From JAGOVB01 sp964481175 (lineage in GTDB: Bacteria; Patescibacteriota; Minisyncoccia; Phycocordibacterales; PALSA-1337): a stretch of 62,140 nt of DNA. The position numbers and the translations under genes are program-made. This document shows, in pieces, positions 17,157 through 27,889 of the stretch. The notes under the pieces are model-generated. The model did not search any database, was not told where the DNA came from, and was given only the letters and a program-made list of their open reading frames with translations. The stretch is taken from the NCBI GenBank assembly GCA_964481175.1, contig CAYZSZ010000003.1, positions 1 through 62,140 on the forward strand, written 5' to 3'. Position 1 is the stretch's first letter. Every line of letters begins with the position of its first letter.

Positions 17157-20100
17157 ATGAATATTCGCAAAAATATTGCTGTTGCTTTACTAGCGTTTTT
17201 GATAGTTGTTGGGTTATACCAGACAGGAAGATCTCAGGCGGCTGATACACTCGCAAACGGTTTGGTAGGTTTTTGGAAGTTTGACTCACTCGATACTAGC
17301 GCTCTCACCACTCCTGACTCTTCAGGACAAAATAATTTTGCGCGAGTCGGCACAAGCACTTCTCTCGCAGGTGGTAAATTTGGCTCAGCAATACGTCTCA
17401 ATAGCTCGTCAGCGGGGCAGTTTATTGAAATCAGTCAAGCATTTCGTTCTGATAGTTGGGCCATATCTACTTGGATAAATCCAGAGTTACCGATGCCAAC
17501 TACTACTCCGTATTTCGGTCTCTATACTATTCTTTCAGGTGATACTGGCACACAGCTTATCGGTGTACAGAAAGATGGAGTGTACATGTATACAACAAAA
17601 CTTGGCAGTTACGATTTTACAGCAAATACTGGGTGGCGACATATCGTGGTTTCTTATGATGGCATGTACTATAACGTTTTTGTGGATGGAAAAGCACTAA
17701 CACCAGTTGCACAACCAAACATCATATCCGCAAACCTCAAGCGATACCTTGGAGTAAAAAATCCTGGTGCAACAAATAATCCTTTCAAAGGTCTTCTTGA
17801 TGAGACGCGCCTTTATAGTAGAGCTCTGACTACGAATGAGGTTACTGCACTGTACAATAATACAACAAACATTGTATCGACACCTGTTTCAGCACCAGCA
17901 CTTGCTCAAGCAGCCGCACCAGCTCAGGCCGCACCGACTGTGCAACGACCAAGTACTATTTTATTTAAACCAAATAACACTTCCCCAAAAGATCTATTTT
18001 CAAATATTCAAAATGAGATTGATTCTCGAATCGGATCACTTGCATCTAACGATTCGACAAAAAATCTTTGGGTTCAGCCAAGAGGAAATGGTAGTGGTGG
18101 TTGGAAGAAAAGCTCGACTGTATGGACAGGAAATATAGACTGGTCAGGTATTTCTCCATGGAACAATGATTTTAATACAAATATATACGGGTATTACAAG
18201 GCTGGCGCTCTTGTATCACCAAGGCATATCATATTTGCAAATCACTTTAGAATAGCAAACGGTAGTAATATTATTTTTATCGACAAAAATGGTGAAATTG
18301 TTACACGAAAAATAGCAGATTTTAGAACCATTACTGGTACCGACATATCAGTTGCTTCACTCGACGCCGATGTCCCAGAGACTGTGGCTTTCTATCCAGT
18401 ATTTAAAAAGTCGGATCTTGAGACGTACTTAAAAGACGGTTCTACAGATACTTCACTAAATCTTCCTTTTGCTTTGTTTGATCGAGACGACCACATTGTC
18501 ATCCGTTCAACAAATAAAAATAGATTCTTTGATCCTGCAGCCACAAATGTAAATCATGATATATCGCCATCCGGAAAACGTTCAGAGTTCAACGAGGACC
18601 TTGTTCTCGGTGATTCAGGCAATCCAGCTTTTATAATCGTAGGAGGACAGCCAGTACTTATATTTACGAACGCAGACTATAAAACAAGCCCATCCCTGTC
18701 TTTTTATTTTGATCAAATCAATGCTGCGATGACGAGCCTTGGTGGAGGATATCAGCTATCGACAATAGATCTATCTGGCTTTACCAAACCGACTATAACT
18801 TCAACACCTGCCCCCGCTGCACCAGCTGCTCCGGCTGGCGGACTCTTGGGTTATTGGAAGTTTGATTCAGTTACAAATGGTAACACTCCAAACTCAGTAA
18901 CAGGAGGATTTACTGGAGGAGTTACAGGAGCGATTACGAAAACTGGAAAATTTGTAAATTCTCTATATTTTGACAATACAAATTCTGCTCAGTATGTCAC
19001 CATAGCAAATCAGGCTGCTTTGCCACAATGGACAATATCTGCATGGGTAAATCCAGACATGCCAATCCCTCCTGGAACAGCTCCATTCTATAGCTTCTAT
19101 ACACTCTTGTCTGGCGATACTGATATTCTTCCGATTGTACTTCGAAATGATGGAGTCTATATATATGATCGAATGATCACTCCATATAAATTCTCACTAA
19201 ATCCTGGATGGCACCATGTCGCAGTTTCATATAGTGGTACTACAATGACTGCCACTGTCGACAATGTTGTTACAGGTAGTCGAACTGAGACAGTGAATCC
19301 ACTTGGTCTTGCGGTGAAAAAGCGAACTATTGGTGCATCAAGTCCTTTTTCTACATTGCCAATAAACCAGAATAAATTTGGTTTCAAAGGATATATAGAT
19401 GAGGTCAGATTATTTAATAGGGTTGTACCTACATCTGAATTTGCGACTATCTTCGGAAATACGTTCCCCCCAGCGCCTCAGATAACGTTGCCAACGACCC
19501 CAATAGCAACAAATTTAGCCCTAAGTGTCGATAAGGATCAATACTCACTTGAGCAGACTGTAAAGCTCAGTACTACATTTGATCTGGCTCCTGAGTGGGT
19601 ATCGTGGATTCGAAATCAAAATCGAACTCAGGGCGAGGCTACATTTATTGTTCGCTCGGGTACTAACAATGCTATTGTTTCAGTGCCGATTGCTTTCAGT
19701 ATAAATGATACTAAGCAGACAATTACTTATGACTGGGCTATCCCAAATAATCCAGCACTTGCTGGTCAGACTTATACAGTTACTGTCGAAGTCGATGATG
19801 GACGAAATAATGGCCTTATGAACACTACAAAGCAGTTCACTACACTGCCTGTTACAGTTGCGCCAGCTCCAGCTTCTGATAGTCTCAATCTCGATAGTGG
19901 GTTATTTGGCTATTGGAAGTTTGATTCAATCAGTAATGGTGCCACTCCAGATAGTTCAACAAATAACAACCCCGGTGTGCTTGTAAATGGTCCAACACTT
20001 GATGCAGGGAAGTTCGGTCAAAGCTTGATCTTTGGAGCAAATAACGTATTGACTGGAGTCGATACAACAAAAGGATTTGGATCTCCTCAGTGGGCAATAT

Positions 20101-23100
20101 CGCTTTGGATAAAACCGGAGGTGCCAGTACCGACAGGCGCGCCGTTTAACTCATTGCTTACATTCCTCTCGATGGATCGTGATCTAGTTCAAAATCGTGC
20201 TCGTATACTTAACATTACAAAAGATGGAGTGTATGTCTATACAGATAAAATAGTAAACTATAACTTCAATGCAAATCCGGGGTGGCATCATATTGTGATC
20301 AACTATGACGGTAGTAAGGTTACTGCGGTAGTAGACAATAGCGTAAAGGGATCAATTGATTTTCCATCAAACCCGCTTGCAGATAGCCGTGTACAGCGAC
20401 GAATAGGTTCGGTACGTGAAGGGACGGTACATGGGTTTAAGGGAAACATAGATGAAGTTCGTATATATAACCGTCAGTTATCGTTGCGTGAAATAGCGAC
20501 TTTGTATGACTCAAATGCGGCAACTGTTCCAGCAACTCAGTTTACTGCTACAAAAGTATATCCACCAGCCACATTACCAGCATGGACTCGTTATACAAAT
20601 ATTCAAATCAATCTCAATCGACTAGGTTGGTGTAAGGCTGCAACGACTCCGGGCCTAACATATGAAGCGATGCCAATAAAATTTAATGATGTCGCGGGTA
20701 TGAGTCTTCATCATAGTATTCTCTCTGTGAAGCCTGGGAATTCGTATACGTATTATGTGCAGTGTATTGATAAGACTGGAAACAAGATTGCTCAAGAAAT
20801 TCCTGTTACATTCTCAGTACAGAGCGATAGAACCGCTCCAAATATAATTGAAGTCAGCCACTCAGCGGTGCGAGACACTACTGCAGAAATAGTCTGGACA
20901 ACTGAAGAACTTGCAAATAGTCGTGTAGAGTATTGGGAGCGTGGCACTTCAGCAAAGACAACTGTCTCAGATCAAGCATACGGATATCCTCACGCAATAC
21001 TACTTACAGGCCTAAAGCCAAACACAACATACGATTACACTGTAAGTTCTGCTGACAAGGAGGGCAACAGAAGCACATCAGCACAAAGAAGCTTTTCTAC
21101 ACGGGGTAATGCTGCTCGGACTTATTACATCGCACCAGAAGGAAGTGATACAAATGATGGACTCACTTTAAAAACCGCATTTAAAACATTTGAAAAAGCA
21201 CGTGATGTGATCCGTGCCGTACGTCCACTCCCAGCAGGAGGTATCCAAGTACTCGTAAAAGGAGGTCTTTATGCTCGAACAACTCCATTTGTTTTGAGTG
21301 CGACTGATAGTGGAACTGCCGACGCTCCTATACGTTATCGAGCTCTAGATGCTACACCTGTTCGTATTAGCGGAGCTATTCCAGTAACAGGATTTACTGC
21401 AAATACAAATCCCCGAATTAAAAGCGCAAACGTTGTTCAGGCAAGTCTCACTTCGCTTGGTATTACTGATTTTGGAACTCGCGTAAATAGCGGTGCATAC
21501 ATAAGGACAGGAAATTCACCTCTAGAACTTTTCTTTAAAGACGAACCGATGATTCTTGCTCGCTACCCAAATAAAACTAATGGAGTCGTTCAGCAGGCGT
21601 TAGAATGGCTCAATATTGTTGCGACAGATGGAAAACAAACATTTTCAACTACCGACACACAACCTTCAACATGGGCATCGTTCAGCAATATTTGGGTACA
21701 AGGAAACTGGTACTTTAATCATCGTCACACAACTCTTGCGGTGACAAATATTGCGCGCAACGGTAGCCAGTACGCCATTACTGCACCAGGAGATCCAACT
21801 GGTATGAAGATAAATAGACCATTCTTCTTTATGAATGTTCCAGAAGAACTCGATCAACCGGGTGAGTATTATGTAGATACCGCTATTGGCATGCTGTATT
21901 TCTACCCACCAGGAGGAATAAATTCTGGTCAGGCGTATGTTTCTGTTGCAAATGATCTTGTTGATATGAATGGGACAAAGTACACGACTTTCACCGGTAT
22001 AATTTTTGAAAATGCGCGTGGAAAAGCGATTGATATGGATCGAGATACCGAATTCAATATGATTGAAAATTCGGTCATTAGAAATGTTTCAATTGGAGCG
22101 GTTATTGCTGGAAAACAAAATGGTATCTGGGGTAGCAAGATATACAATACAGAAGATAATGGAGTTATCTTGTATGGAGGAAAAGACAGAACTCTTGAGG
22201 GCGGATATAACTATGTGGTGAATAATGAAATATACAATGTTGCAACACTCAACAAATCATACCGTGCTGCGGTCAACGTGACGGGTACAGATGTGTACAT
22301 TGGCGGTACCGCTGCCGGTCCAAGTCGTGGAGTTGCAAATCGTGTACGATATAACTATATACACAATGCTCCTCATTACGGAATTGTTGCTCTTGGAAAT
22401 AACCATATTATCGACTCTAATCGTATCGAAAAGACTTGTTTAGAAACTATTGATTGTGGGGCAGTATATATATACTCACTTCAGCCACAATGGAGAGGTC
22501 TGTTGGTAAAATATAATGATATTTCTAATGTGTATGGTTTTGACTATGAAAATAAATATGAATTGAATGCAGTCGGCATATATACCGACGGCGCTCAATC
22601 GGGCACTACTATCTATGGGAACATATTGCATAATCTAGATACAGGGATTCTTCAAAATTTGGGTCGTGATAACATAATTGAAAATAATATTATCACTGGC
22701 ACAAACGAGCCACTGCATGTAAATGCTGTCGGGTTTAATCTAAATGGAAAGCAATATCCAATCAAGATTACTGAAGTAAGCAATACTACTCCAGTTGTCA
22801 TAACAACAGAGCGCCCGCATAACAATATACTTGTGTATGAAACCACCCCAAATAGAACAGTAATCATAAAAAATGTACAAGGTGCGACAGGAATAAATGG
22901 AACATGGAACTATGAGATCGTAGATGACTATAGACTCAGACTGATCGGAACAAGTCCTGGTCCAGGAGAATACACTGGTGGGGGTGTTTTGGTACAAGAT
23001 ACTGTGATACCTGAGAAGATGGCTGTATATGAAGTAGACAAGCCGCCATACAGTAGATTCTATCCAGAGCTGTCCGCGATGCTCGATGAACCAGATTATG

Positions 23101-24500
23101 CTGAGCCACTGGGAACATACTATATAAAAAATGCCATATATGGAAATAAGATAACAAACATAGAAGAGACTCGGGTCGGCTCAAGAAATAAAGCAAGTCT
23201 GTATTGGTTGGTAAATGAGAAGTTTATAAAGTTTGATCCTTCAAACGTATCGAATATACCGTTTACAATAGGGAACTATGCTGGTCTGTACGCTGCTGGT
23301 CTTTCTCAAATTCCAACAAATCAGATTGGTTTGATCAAAGGAGATACATTGCCTCCTGTGGTAGTCGTTGATCCGCCAGCAAATCCTGTTCCGACTACAA
23401 AGCTCACAAACAACCTGACTATCACTACTGACAAGACTTCATACACAGAAGGTCAGACAGTAAAAATGACAATCACTTTCAGCCTTGACTCTGCATGGGT
23501 AAAATATCTCACTACAAAAGGACAAACTCAAGGAGAAATGGCATTCAATGCAAATGCCCAGGGATCGGTAATGCAAAAAACAATTGCCTTTAATTTGAAC
23601 ACAACTCCAATTACTCAGACCTATGACTGGGTAATACCAAGTGACTCTTCTGCAGCGGGTAAAACCTATACTGTAACTGCAGAAGTCTATGATGCAGAGC
23701 GACTTACAAAAGAAACAAAAGCCGCTCCATCGATTACGATTGTAAGTACAAAGATAAATACAGCACCAACAGTAAAAGCAATTAGTGTTTCGACTAATGT
23801 AGACGGGCAGGTAAGTATCGCACCAGATGGTACAGATGGCGAAGGGGATACACTTACTTACTCGTTGGCAAGAACAGCGCTAACATATGGAAATATATTG
23901 AAGGCTACTGATGGTACATTCAGATATACTCTCACAAACAAAGCGACAAACGGGGTAACTGATACGGTTACTTATACCGCAACCGATGGAAAACTAACGA
24001 GTGCTCCAGCGACAATAACCATCAATATCCCTAAAGTTGTTGCTTCGGATACTGATAAGGACGGAGTACCTGACTCTTTTGATATCTGTTCAAATACTCC
24101 AGCAACGCTAAAAGCAAAAATAGATAAATACGGCTGTCCAAAACCGCTTCTCACCCGATTTGATATCAAGCCTGCAACAGATACCGTCTCTCTCAAGAGC
24201 ATTGTAAATGCTGTGCTCGGACGAAAAGATGTCGGAGAGGTAAAATTCAATCAGCCGATTGACCTCACTCGAGACAGTGCTGAACTTGATGTCGATTCAA
24301 ACATCTTAATTTCAGCAAAGCGTGTTGAGGTACGAGCGTCGAATATCCCAGAGTTAAATAAACCAGCAACGATCACACTCTATGGTGTTACAGAAAAGAA
24401 TCCAAAGATTCTACGAAATGGTGTAGTGTGCCCTCCGACGCAGTGTGTGGTCAATTCATTTAAAGATGGAGTGCTCACATTTACCGTGAGTGGATTCTAA
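17157..24500 (+). CDS. giant modular surface protein: LamG, trypsin-like, beta-helix
   Basis: A 2447-residue secreted protein. From the N-terminus: signal peptide (1-28); LamG/concanavalin-like domain (~36-232, GLVGFWKFDS); trypsin-like domain (~265-545) with a putative triad His363 (IIFANHF), Asp396 (TDISVASLD) and Ser487 (GDSGNP); second LamG (~561-768); Ig-like module (~782-898); third LamG (~917-1120); Cys-containing linker; fibronectin III-like domain (~1225-1320); long right-handed parallel beta-helix (~1323-2060) whose start YYIAPEGSDTNDG resembles GH141-type helices; second Ig-like module (~2080-2195); cadherin-like domain (~2202-2292); thrombospondin type 3 repeat (DTDKDGVPDSFDICSNTP); and a C-terminal domain shared with two neighbours, ending TFTVSGF. 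A TATAAT box lies 9 nt before the ATG. No peptidoglycan-binding domain, so retention on the cell must be by another route or by partners. Probably binds and degrades extracellular glycan and protein (inference). Confidence 0.82.
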   Translation: MNIRKNIAVALLAFLIVVGLYQTGRSQAADTLANGLVGFWKFDSLDTSALTTPDSSGQNNFARVGTSTSLAGGKFGSAIRLNSSSAGQFIEISQAFRSDSWAISTWINPELPMPTTTPYFGLYTILSGDTGTQLIGVQKDGVYMYTTKLGSYDFTANTGWRHIVVSYDGMYYNVFVDGKALTPVAQPNIISANLKRYLGVKNPGATNNPFKGLLDETRLYSRALTTNEVTALYNNTTNIVSTPVSAPALAQAAAPAQAAPTVQRPSTILFKPNNTSPKDLFSNIQNEIDSRIGSLASNDSTKNLWVQPRGNGSGGWKKSSTVWTGNIDWSGISPWNNDFNTNIYGYYKAGALVSPRHIIFANHFRIANGSNIIFIDKNGEIVTRKIADFRTITGTDISVASLDADVPETVAFYPVFKKSDLETYLKDGSTDTSLNLPFALFDRDDHIVIRSTNKNRFFDPAATNVNHDISPSGKRSEFNEDLVLGDSGNPAFIIVGGQPVLIFTNADYKTSPSLSFYFDQINAAMTSLGGGYQLSTIDLSGFTKPTITSTPAPAAPAAPAGGLLGYWKFDSVTNGNTPNSVTGGFTGGVTGAITKTGKFVNSLYFDNTNSAQYVTIANQAALPQWTISAWVNPDMPIPPGTAPFYSFYTLLSGDTDILPIVLRNDGVYIYDRMITPYKFSLNPGWHHVAVSYSGTTMTATVDNVVTGSRTETVNPLGLAVKKRTIGASSPFSTLPINQNKFGFKGYIDEVRLFNRVVPTSEFATIFGNTFPPAPQITLPTTPIATNLALSVDKDQYSLEQTVKLSTTFDLAPEWVSWIRNQNRTQGEATFIVRSGTNNAIVSVPIAFSINDTKQTITYDWAIPNNPALAGQTYTVTVEVDDGRNNGLMNTTKQFTTLPVTVAPAPASDSLNLDSGLFGYWKFDSISNGATPDSSTNNNPGVLVNGPTLDAGKFGQSLIFGANNVLTGVDTTKGFGSPQWAISLWIKPEVPVPTGAPFNSLLTFLSMDRDLVQNRARILNITKDGVYVYTDKIVNYNFNANPGWHHIVINYDGSKVTAVVDNSVKGSIDFPSNPLADSRVQRRIGSVREGTVHGFKGNIDEVRIYNRQLSLREIATLYDSNAATVPATQFTATKVYPPATLPAWTRYTNIQINLNRLGWCKAATTPGLTYEAMPIKFNDVAGMSLHHSILSVKPGNSYTYYVQCIDKTGNKIAQEIPVTFSVQSDRTAPNIIEVSHSAVRDTTAEIVWTTEELANSRVEYWERGTSAKTTVSDQAYGYPHAILLTGLKPNTTYDYTVSSADKEGNRSTSAQRSFSTRGNAARTYYIAPEGSDTNDGLTLKTAFKTFEKARDVIRAVRPLPAGGIQVLVKGGLYARTTPFVLSATDSGTADAPIRYRALDATPVRISGAIPVTGFTANTNPRIKSANVVQASLTSLGITDFGTRVNSGAYIRTGNSPLELFFKDEPMILARYPNKTNGVVQQALEWLNIVATDGKQTFSTTDTQPSTWASFSNIWVQGNWYFNHRHTTLAVTNIARNGSQYAITAPGDPTGMKINRPFFFMNVPEELDQPGEYYVDTAIGMLYFYPPGGINSGQAYVSVANDLVDMNGTKYTTFTGIIFENARGKAIDMDRDTEFNMIENSVIRNVSIGAVIAGKQNGIWGSKIYNTEDNGVILYGGKDRTLEGGYNYVVNNEIYNVATLNKSYRAAVNVTGTDVYIGGTAAGPSRGVANRVRYNYIHNAPHYGIVALGNNHIIDSNRIEKTCLETIDCGAVYIYSLQPQWRGLLVKYNDISNVYGFDYENKYELNAVGIYTDGAQSGTTIYGNILHNLDTGILQNLGRDNIIENNIITGTNEPLHVNAVGFNLNGKQYPIKITEVSNTTPVVITTERPHNNILVYETTPNRTVIIKNVQGATGINGTWNYEIVDDYRLRLIGTSPGPGEYTGGGVLVQDTVIPEKMAVYEVDKPPYSRFYPELSAMLDEPDYAEPLGTYYIKNAIYGNKITNIEETRVGSRNKASLYWLVNEKFIKFDPSNVSNIPFTIGNYAGLYAAGLSQIPTNQIGLIKGDTLPPVVVVDPPANPVPTTKLTNNLTITTDKTSYTEGQTVKMTITFSLDSAWVKYLTTKGQTQGEMAFNANAQGSVMQKTIAFNLNTTPITQTYDWVIPSDSSAAGKTYTVTAEVYDAERLTKETKAAPSITIVSTKINTAPTVKAISVSTNVDGQVSIAPDGTDGEGDTLTYSLARTALTYGNILKATDGTFRYTLTNKATNGVTDTVTYTATDGKLTSAPATITINIPKVVASDTDKDGVPDSFDICSNTPATLKAKIDKYGCPKPLLTRFDIKPATDTVSLKSIVNAVLGRKDVGEVKFNQPIDLTRDSAELDVDSNILISAKRVEVRASNIPELNKPATITLYGVTEKNPKILRNGVVCPPTQCVVNSFKDGVLTFTVSGF

Positions 24501-24516
24501 GGTAGAATAGTAACAA

Positions 24517-27500
24517 ATGAATACTGGAAAAAAGATCTTACTGATTATATTATTTTTCGTAATTTCTTTTGGTGCATACCATACAGTACATTCTCAGTCT
24601 GTGGCACTTACAAATGGACTTGTCGGACACTGGAAGTTTGATTCGATTGATGTGAGTGCACTTACGACCCCAGATAGCTCTGGGACAGGGAACGTGGGCA
24701 GTGTCGGGACAAGCTCGCGCCTTGTCGCTGGTAAGTTTGGGCAAGCATTACGACTTGATCTTGGAGGTAGTGGGCAGTTTATGACGACCAAAAACTCATT
24801 CGGTTCACCGACATGGTCTGTTTCGGCATGGATAAATCCAGACTTACCGATTACGACTGCTTCTCCATACTTTGGAACAATTACGATCTTTTCAGCAGAC
24901 ACTTTGGCGGGATTAGCTCAGATGATTGTGATCACCAAAGACTCTATCAAAGCATACCAAACAAAGATCGCTGACTACTCATTTGAATCTAATCCGGGAT
25001 GGAGACATGTATTGGTGACGTATGATGGAACAAATCTGTCTGCGTATGTGGATGGCGTCCTTCGTGGTTCGGTACCATATGCAAACACGATGGCGCTCAA
25101 CGCAAAGCGATACATCGGCACAAACGCAGCTGGTGCAAAGGGTCATATTTTTATCGGTGCGATTGATGAGGTCAGACTGTATAATCGTGTATTGAGTGCA
25201 AGCGAAATAACTGCACTCTACGCCAATGCTCCTATCGCCGTAGCTTCTGCTCCGGCTCAGACCGTGGCTCCAACAACTGATCCATACATAGTAGATGTAC
25301 CACCAAATCTTACTGGACCAAATGACGATCCAACTGCTTTTTTGCAGGGATATATTGATCGAGCTTCTGCGCTAGCTGTTTCAACAGGTAAGCGTGTCAC
25401 TCTCAATTTTCCAGCAGTTACCTGGGTGACTGACCAGCTTCGAATAAAAGAAGAAGTGATTTATAACTGTAACAACACTGTATTTAAAAAAAGAAATGAC
25501 GGAAACGGTAATGTAAATCGATCGATTATCCAAACCATCCGTATGAATAATGGTGTACAGGGACAGTCACCGCTTAACTACTACGGAAACTATGACAACA
25601 TAACGATTCGTGGATGTACCTTTGATAGCAATGGAAAGATAGCCACACCAAACCTTGTTCAGTTTGCAGATACAAGAAATCTTCTTTTTGAAAACAATAC
25701 TATTATAAATAATGAGCGAAATGCTTCTTGGTCAACAAGTTTTTGTGGTCGAAATATGATCATCAGGAATAATACACTGTATGGTGGAACCTATACGCGA
25801 CAGGACGGTATCCATGTTGTCTGTGGCGATAATATCTTGATTGAAGGTGGTGTAGTAAAGTCGGGTGATGATGCGATCGCACTCGGTCAGGAATTCAAAG
25901 GGATGAGTTTTGTCGGTGAGGATGAGGGTATCACAAATGTGACTATCAGAAATATAACCGTTGATTCTGTCATGGCCCGCTGCTTCAATGCGTACTACGG
26001 ACAAGATTTTATTGATGTCGGTGGAGTCCACCGAAGAACAATCAAAGGAGTAAAAGTTACTGGTCTAAAAGGAAACTGTGCGCAGACACACGGTATTGGT
26101 ATTTCTTTGCTAGATCAACAAGAGCCCGACATGGTTTTTAAATACAGGATAGTCAGTGGCGGTTCACGATACAACAACGGAACTTTTAAAAATGTTCCGA
26201 CAATAGGAGGGTCATGTACATTGCAACCTGCTGCAGATGTGGTAGTGACAAATGGGGTTATTACTTCAGTAAAACCAGCAAATATAAGTAACGAATTCGC
26301 AGTAGGCGACAATTGTCAGACCGCTCCATCTCTTGTCCTCACGCCGCTTGGTTCAGGTGTTGGCGGTTCGGTTGTTGGTATTCTTCAGACACCAGATAAT
26401 ACCCGTATTCAAGACATCTCGATCAAAGCAGATATCAATGTATCTACTGTAAGTGAAAAGCATGATGGGATTACTGCATACGGTTTGAGTATTGATACGG
26501 GAAAAAATATCGATGTTGATCTCGATATAAATTTCAAAAGTCTAAAAGGTAACTATCGACCGTTTTATATCTCAGGTTGTGAGGATTGTACGATACGATA
26601 TCGCCAAAACGGGCAAACAGTCCTTGGGGGTACACTCGATTCGGTCAGATTTGGCGGAACTATCGACAATGTAACATTTAGAGATGGTACCTTTATCGGT
26701 AACAATGTTGCAGCAAATCAAGGGCACGCTCCTATATATGTTAGCCGTGGAAATGTAGGGCGTCTCAACATTATAAATAATATATTTAAAGATATTGAGA
26801 CAAATGGATCGGGTATTTTGGTACAGGGTGGTGCAAGGGTAACAGCCCTCAATATCACTGGGAACACTTTTACTAAAAAAGTTGGAGCGACAAATACATT
26901 TTCATACAATAACACTACTCCTGATACCACAAATGTCGGAAGTGTTGTGTTTAAAGACAATGTAGTAAGCGGCGTGGATAAAAGTAGAGGATTGCCTGCT
27001 GTGGCGACACCGCCAGTTACAACACCCCCGATGACTGTTCCTACAACAAAGATCACTTCGAATCTGGCTGTTGTTACCGATAAAACACTTTACAAGCTCG
27101 GGGATGTTGCAAAATTTAGAGCGACATTCAGTCTCGATCCTGCCCGGGTAGCGTACTTGAGGGCGACTGGTCAGAGTCAGGCTGAACTAAAGTTCTTTAT
27201 CAATGATCCATTAAAGAAGATTGTGACGGAAAAAACATTTGCATTTGTTGTCTCTTCATCGACTGTGAATCTCACCTACGATTGGCAAATACCTTCAGAC
27301 CCACTTCTTGCTGGCTCGGTATTTAATCTAGAAACGTCAGTGTATGATGCAAATAAGCGCACAACGGAAACAAATATTGTTAGAGCGCTCAAGTTTGAAC
27401 AGGTCCCCGTCAATCAAGAGGCAGACAGTGATAAAGATGGAGTGATTAATGTAAATGATTTGTGTCCAAATACACCCGATCTTTTGAAAGATAAAGTAGA

Positions 27501-27873
27501 TGCTTATGGCTGTCCACGTCCAAAGATCTCAACTTTTGACATTCGACCAAACTCGACTGGCTCACTAAAAAATATTGTAAATGCTGTCTTGGGGAAGAGT
27601 AGAGTCGGACAGATACAGTTCAATCAGCCAATTGACCTTGTTCGGGACACAGCAGAGCTCGACGTAGACTCAAATATTCTTATCACAAATAAACGAGTAG
27701 AGGTGAGATCTTCAAATCTACCAGAGCTCAATAAGCCAGCGACAATTACTCTCTACAATATCACCGAGGTAAAACCGAAGATCTTGAGAAATGGCGTGCC
27801 ATGTCCTCCGACAGTCTGTGTTGTCCAGTCATTTGGGCAGGGGATACTCACATTTACCGTCAGTGGATTCTAA
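24517..27873 (+). CDS. modular surface protein: LamG and GH28-like beta-helix
   Basis: A 1118-residue secreted protein: signal peptide (1-27); LamG domain (~31-235); parallel beta-helix (~253-825); Ig-like module (~843-951); thrombospondin type 3 repeat (~968-1000, DSDKDGVINVNDLCPNTP); shared C-terminal domain ending TFTVSGF. The helix resembles polygalacturonase-type (GH28/pectate-lyase-3) enzymes: a DGIH stretch at ~429-432 precedes SGDDAIAL at ~448-455, the GH28-like catalytic DD motif. A pectin-like or uronic-acid substrate is an inference; catalysis needs proof. A TAGAAT box lies 8 nt before the ATG. The N-terminal LamG and the C-terminal half closely parallel the 2447-residue neighbour, so the two probably arose by duplication and shuffling. 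Confidence 0.8.
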   Translation: MNTGKKILLIILFFVISFGAYHTVHSQSVALTNGLVGHWKFDSIDVSALTTPDSSGTGNVGSVGTSSRLVAGKFGQALRLDLGGSGQFMTTKNSFGSPTWSVSAWINPDLPITTASPYFGTITIFSADTLAGLAQMIVITKDSIKAYQTKIADYSFESNPGWRHVLVTYDGTNLSAYVDGVLRGSVPYANTMALNAKRYIGTNAAGAKGHIFIGAIDEVRLYNRVLSASEITALYANAPIAVASAPAQTVAPTTDPYIVDVPPNLTGPNDDPTAFLQGYIDRASALAVSTGKRVTLNFPAVTWVTDQLRIKEEVIYNCNNTVFKKRNDGNGNVNRSIIQTIRMNNGVQGQSPLNYYGNYDNITIRGCTFDSNGKIATPNLVQFADTRNLLFENNTIINNERNASWSTSFCGRNMIIRNNTLYGGTYTRQDGIHVVCGDNILIEGGVVKSGDDAIALGQEFKGMSFVGEDEGITNVTIRNITVDSVMARCFNAYYGQDFIDVGGVHRRTIKGVKVTGLKGNCAQTHGIGISLLDQQEPDMVFKYRIVSGGSRYNNGTFKNVPTIGGSCTLQPAADVVVTNGVITSVKPANISNEFAVGDNCQTAPSLVLTPLGSGVGGSVVGILQTPDNTRIQDISIKADINVSTVSEKHDGITAYGLSIDTGKNIDVDLDINFKSLKGNYRPFYISGCEDCTIRYRQNGQTVLGGTLDSVRFGGTIDNVTFRDGTFIGNNVAANQGHAPIYVSRGNVGRLNIINNIFKDIETNGSGILVQGGARVTALNITGNTFTKKVGATNTFSYNNTTPDTTNVGSVVFKDNVVSGVDKSRGLPAVATPPVTTPPMTVPTTKITSNLAVVTDKTLYKLGDVAKFRATFSLDPARVAYLRATGQSQAELKFFINDPLKKIVTEKTFAFVVSSSTVNLTYDWQIPSDPLLAGSVFNLETSVYDANKRTTETNIVRALKFEQVPVNQEADSDKDGVINVNDLCPNTPDLLKDKVDAYGCPRPKISTFDIRPNSTGSLKNIVNAVLGKSRVGQIQFNQPIDLVRDTAELDVDSNILITNKRVEVRSSNLPELNKPATITLYNITEVKPKILRNGVPCPPTVCVVQSFGQGILTFTVSGF

Positions 27874-27889
27874 CGTATAATATATAGAC

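Noticed and set aside
17157..27873. Tandem DNA duplication between the two LamG surface genes
   Set aside because: Similarity is clear at protein level but the DNA is too diverged to be a recent repeat; treated as paralogous modules.
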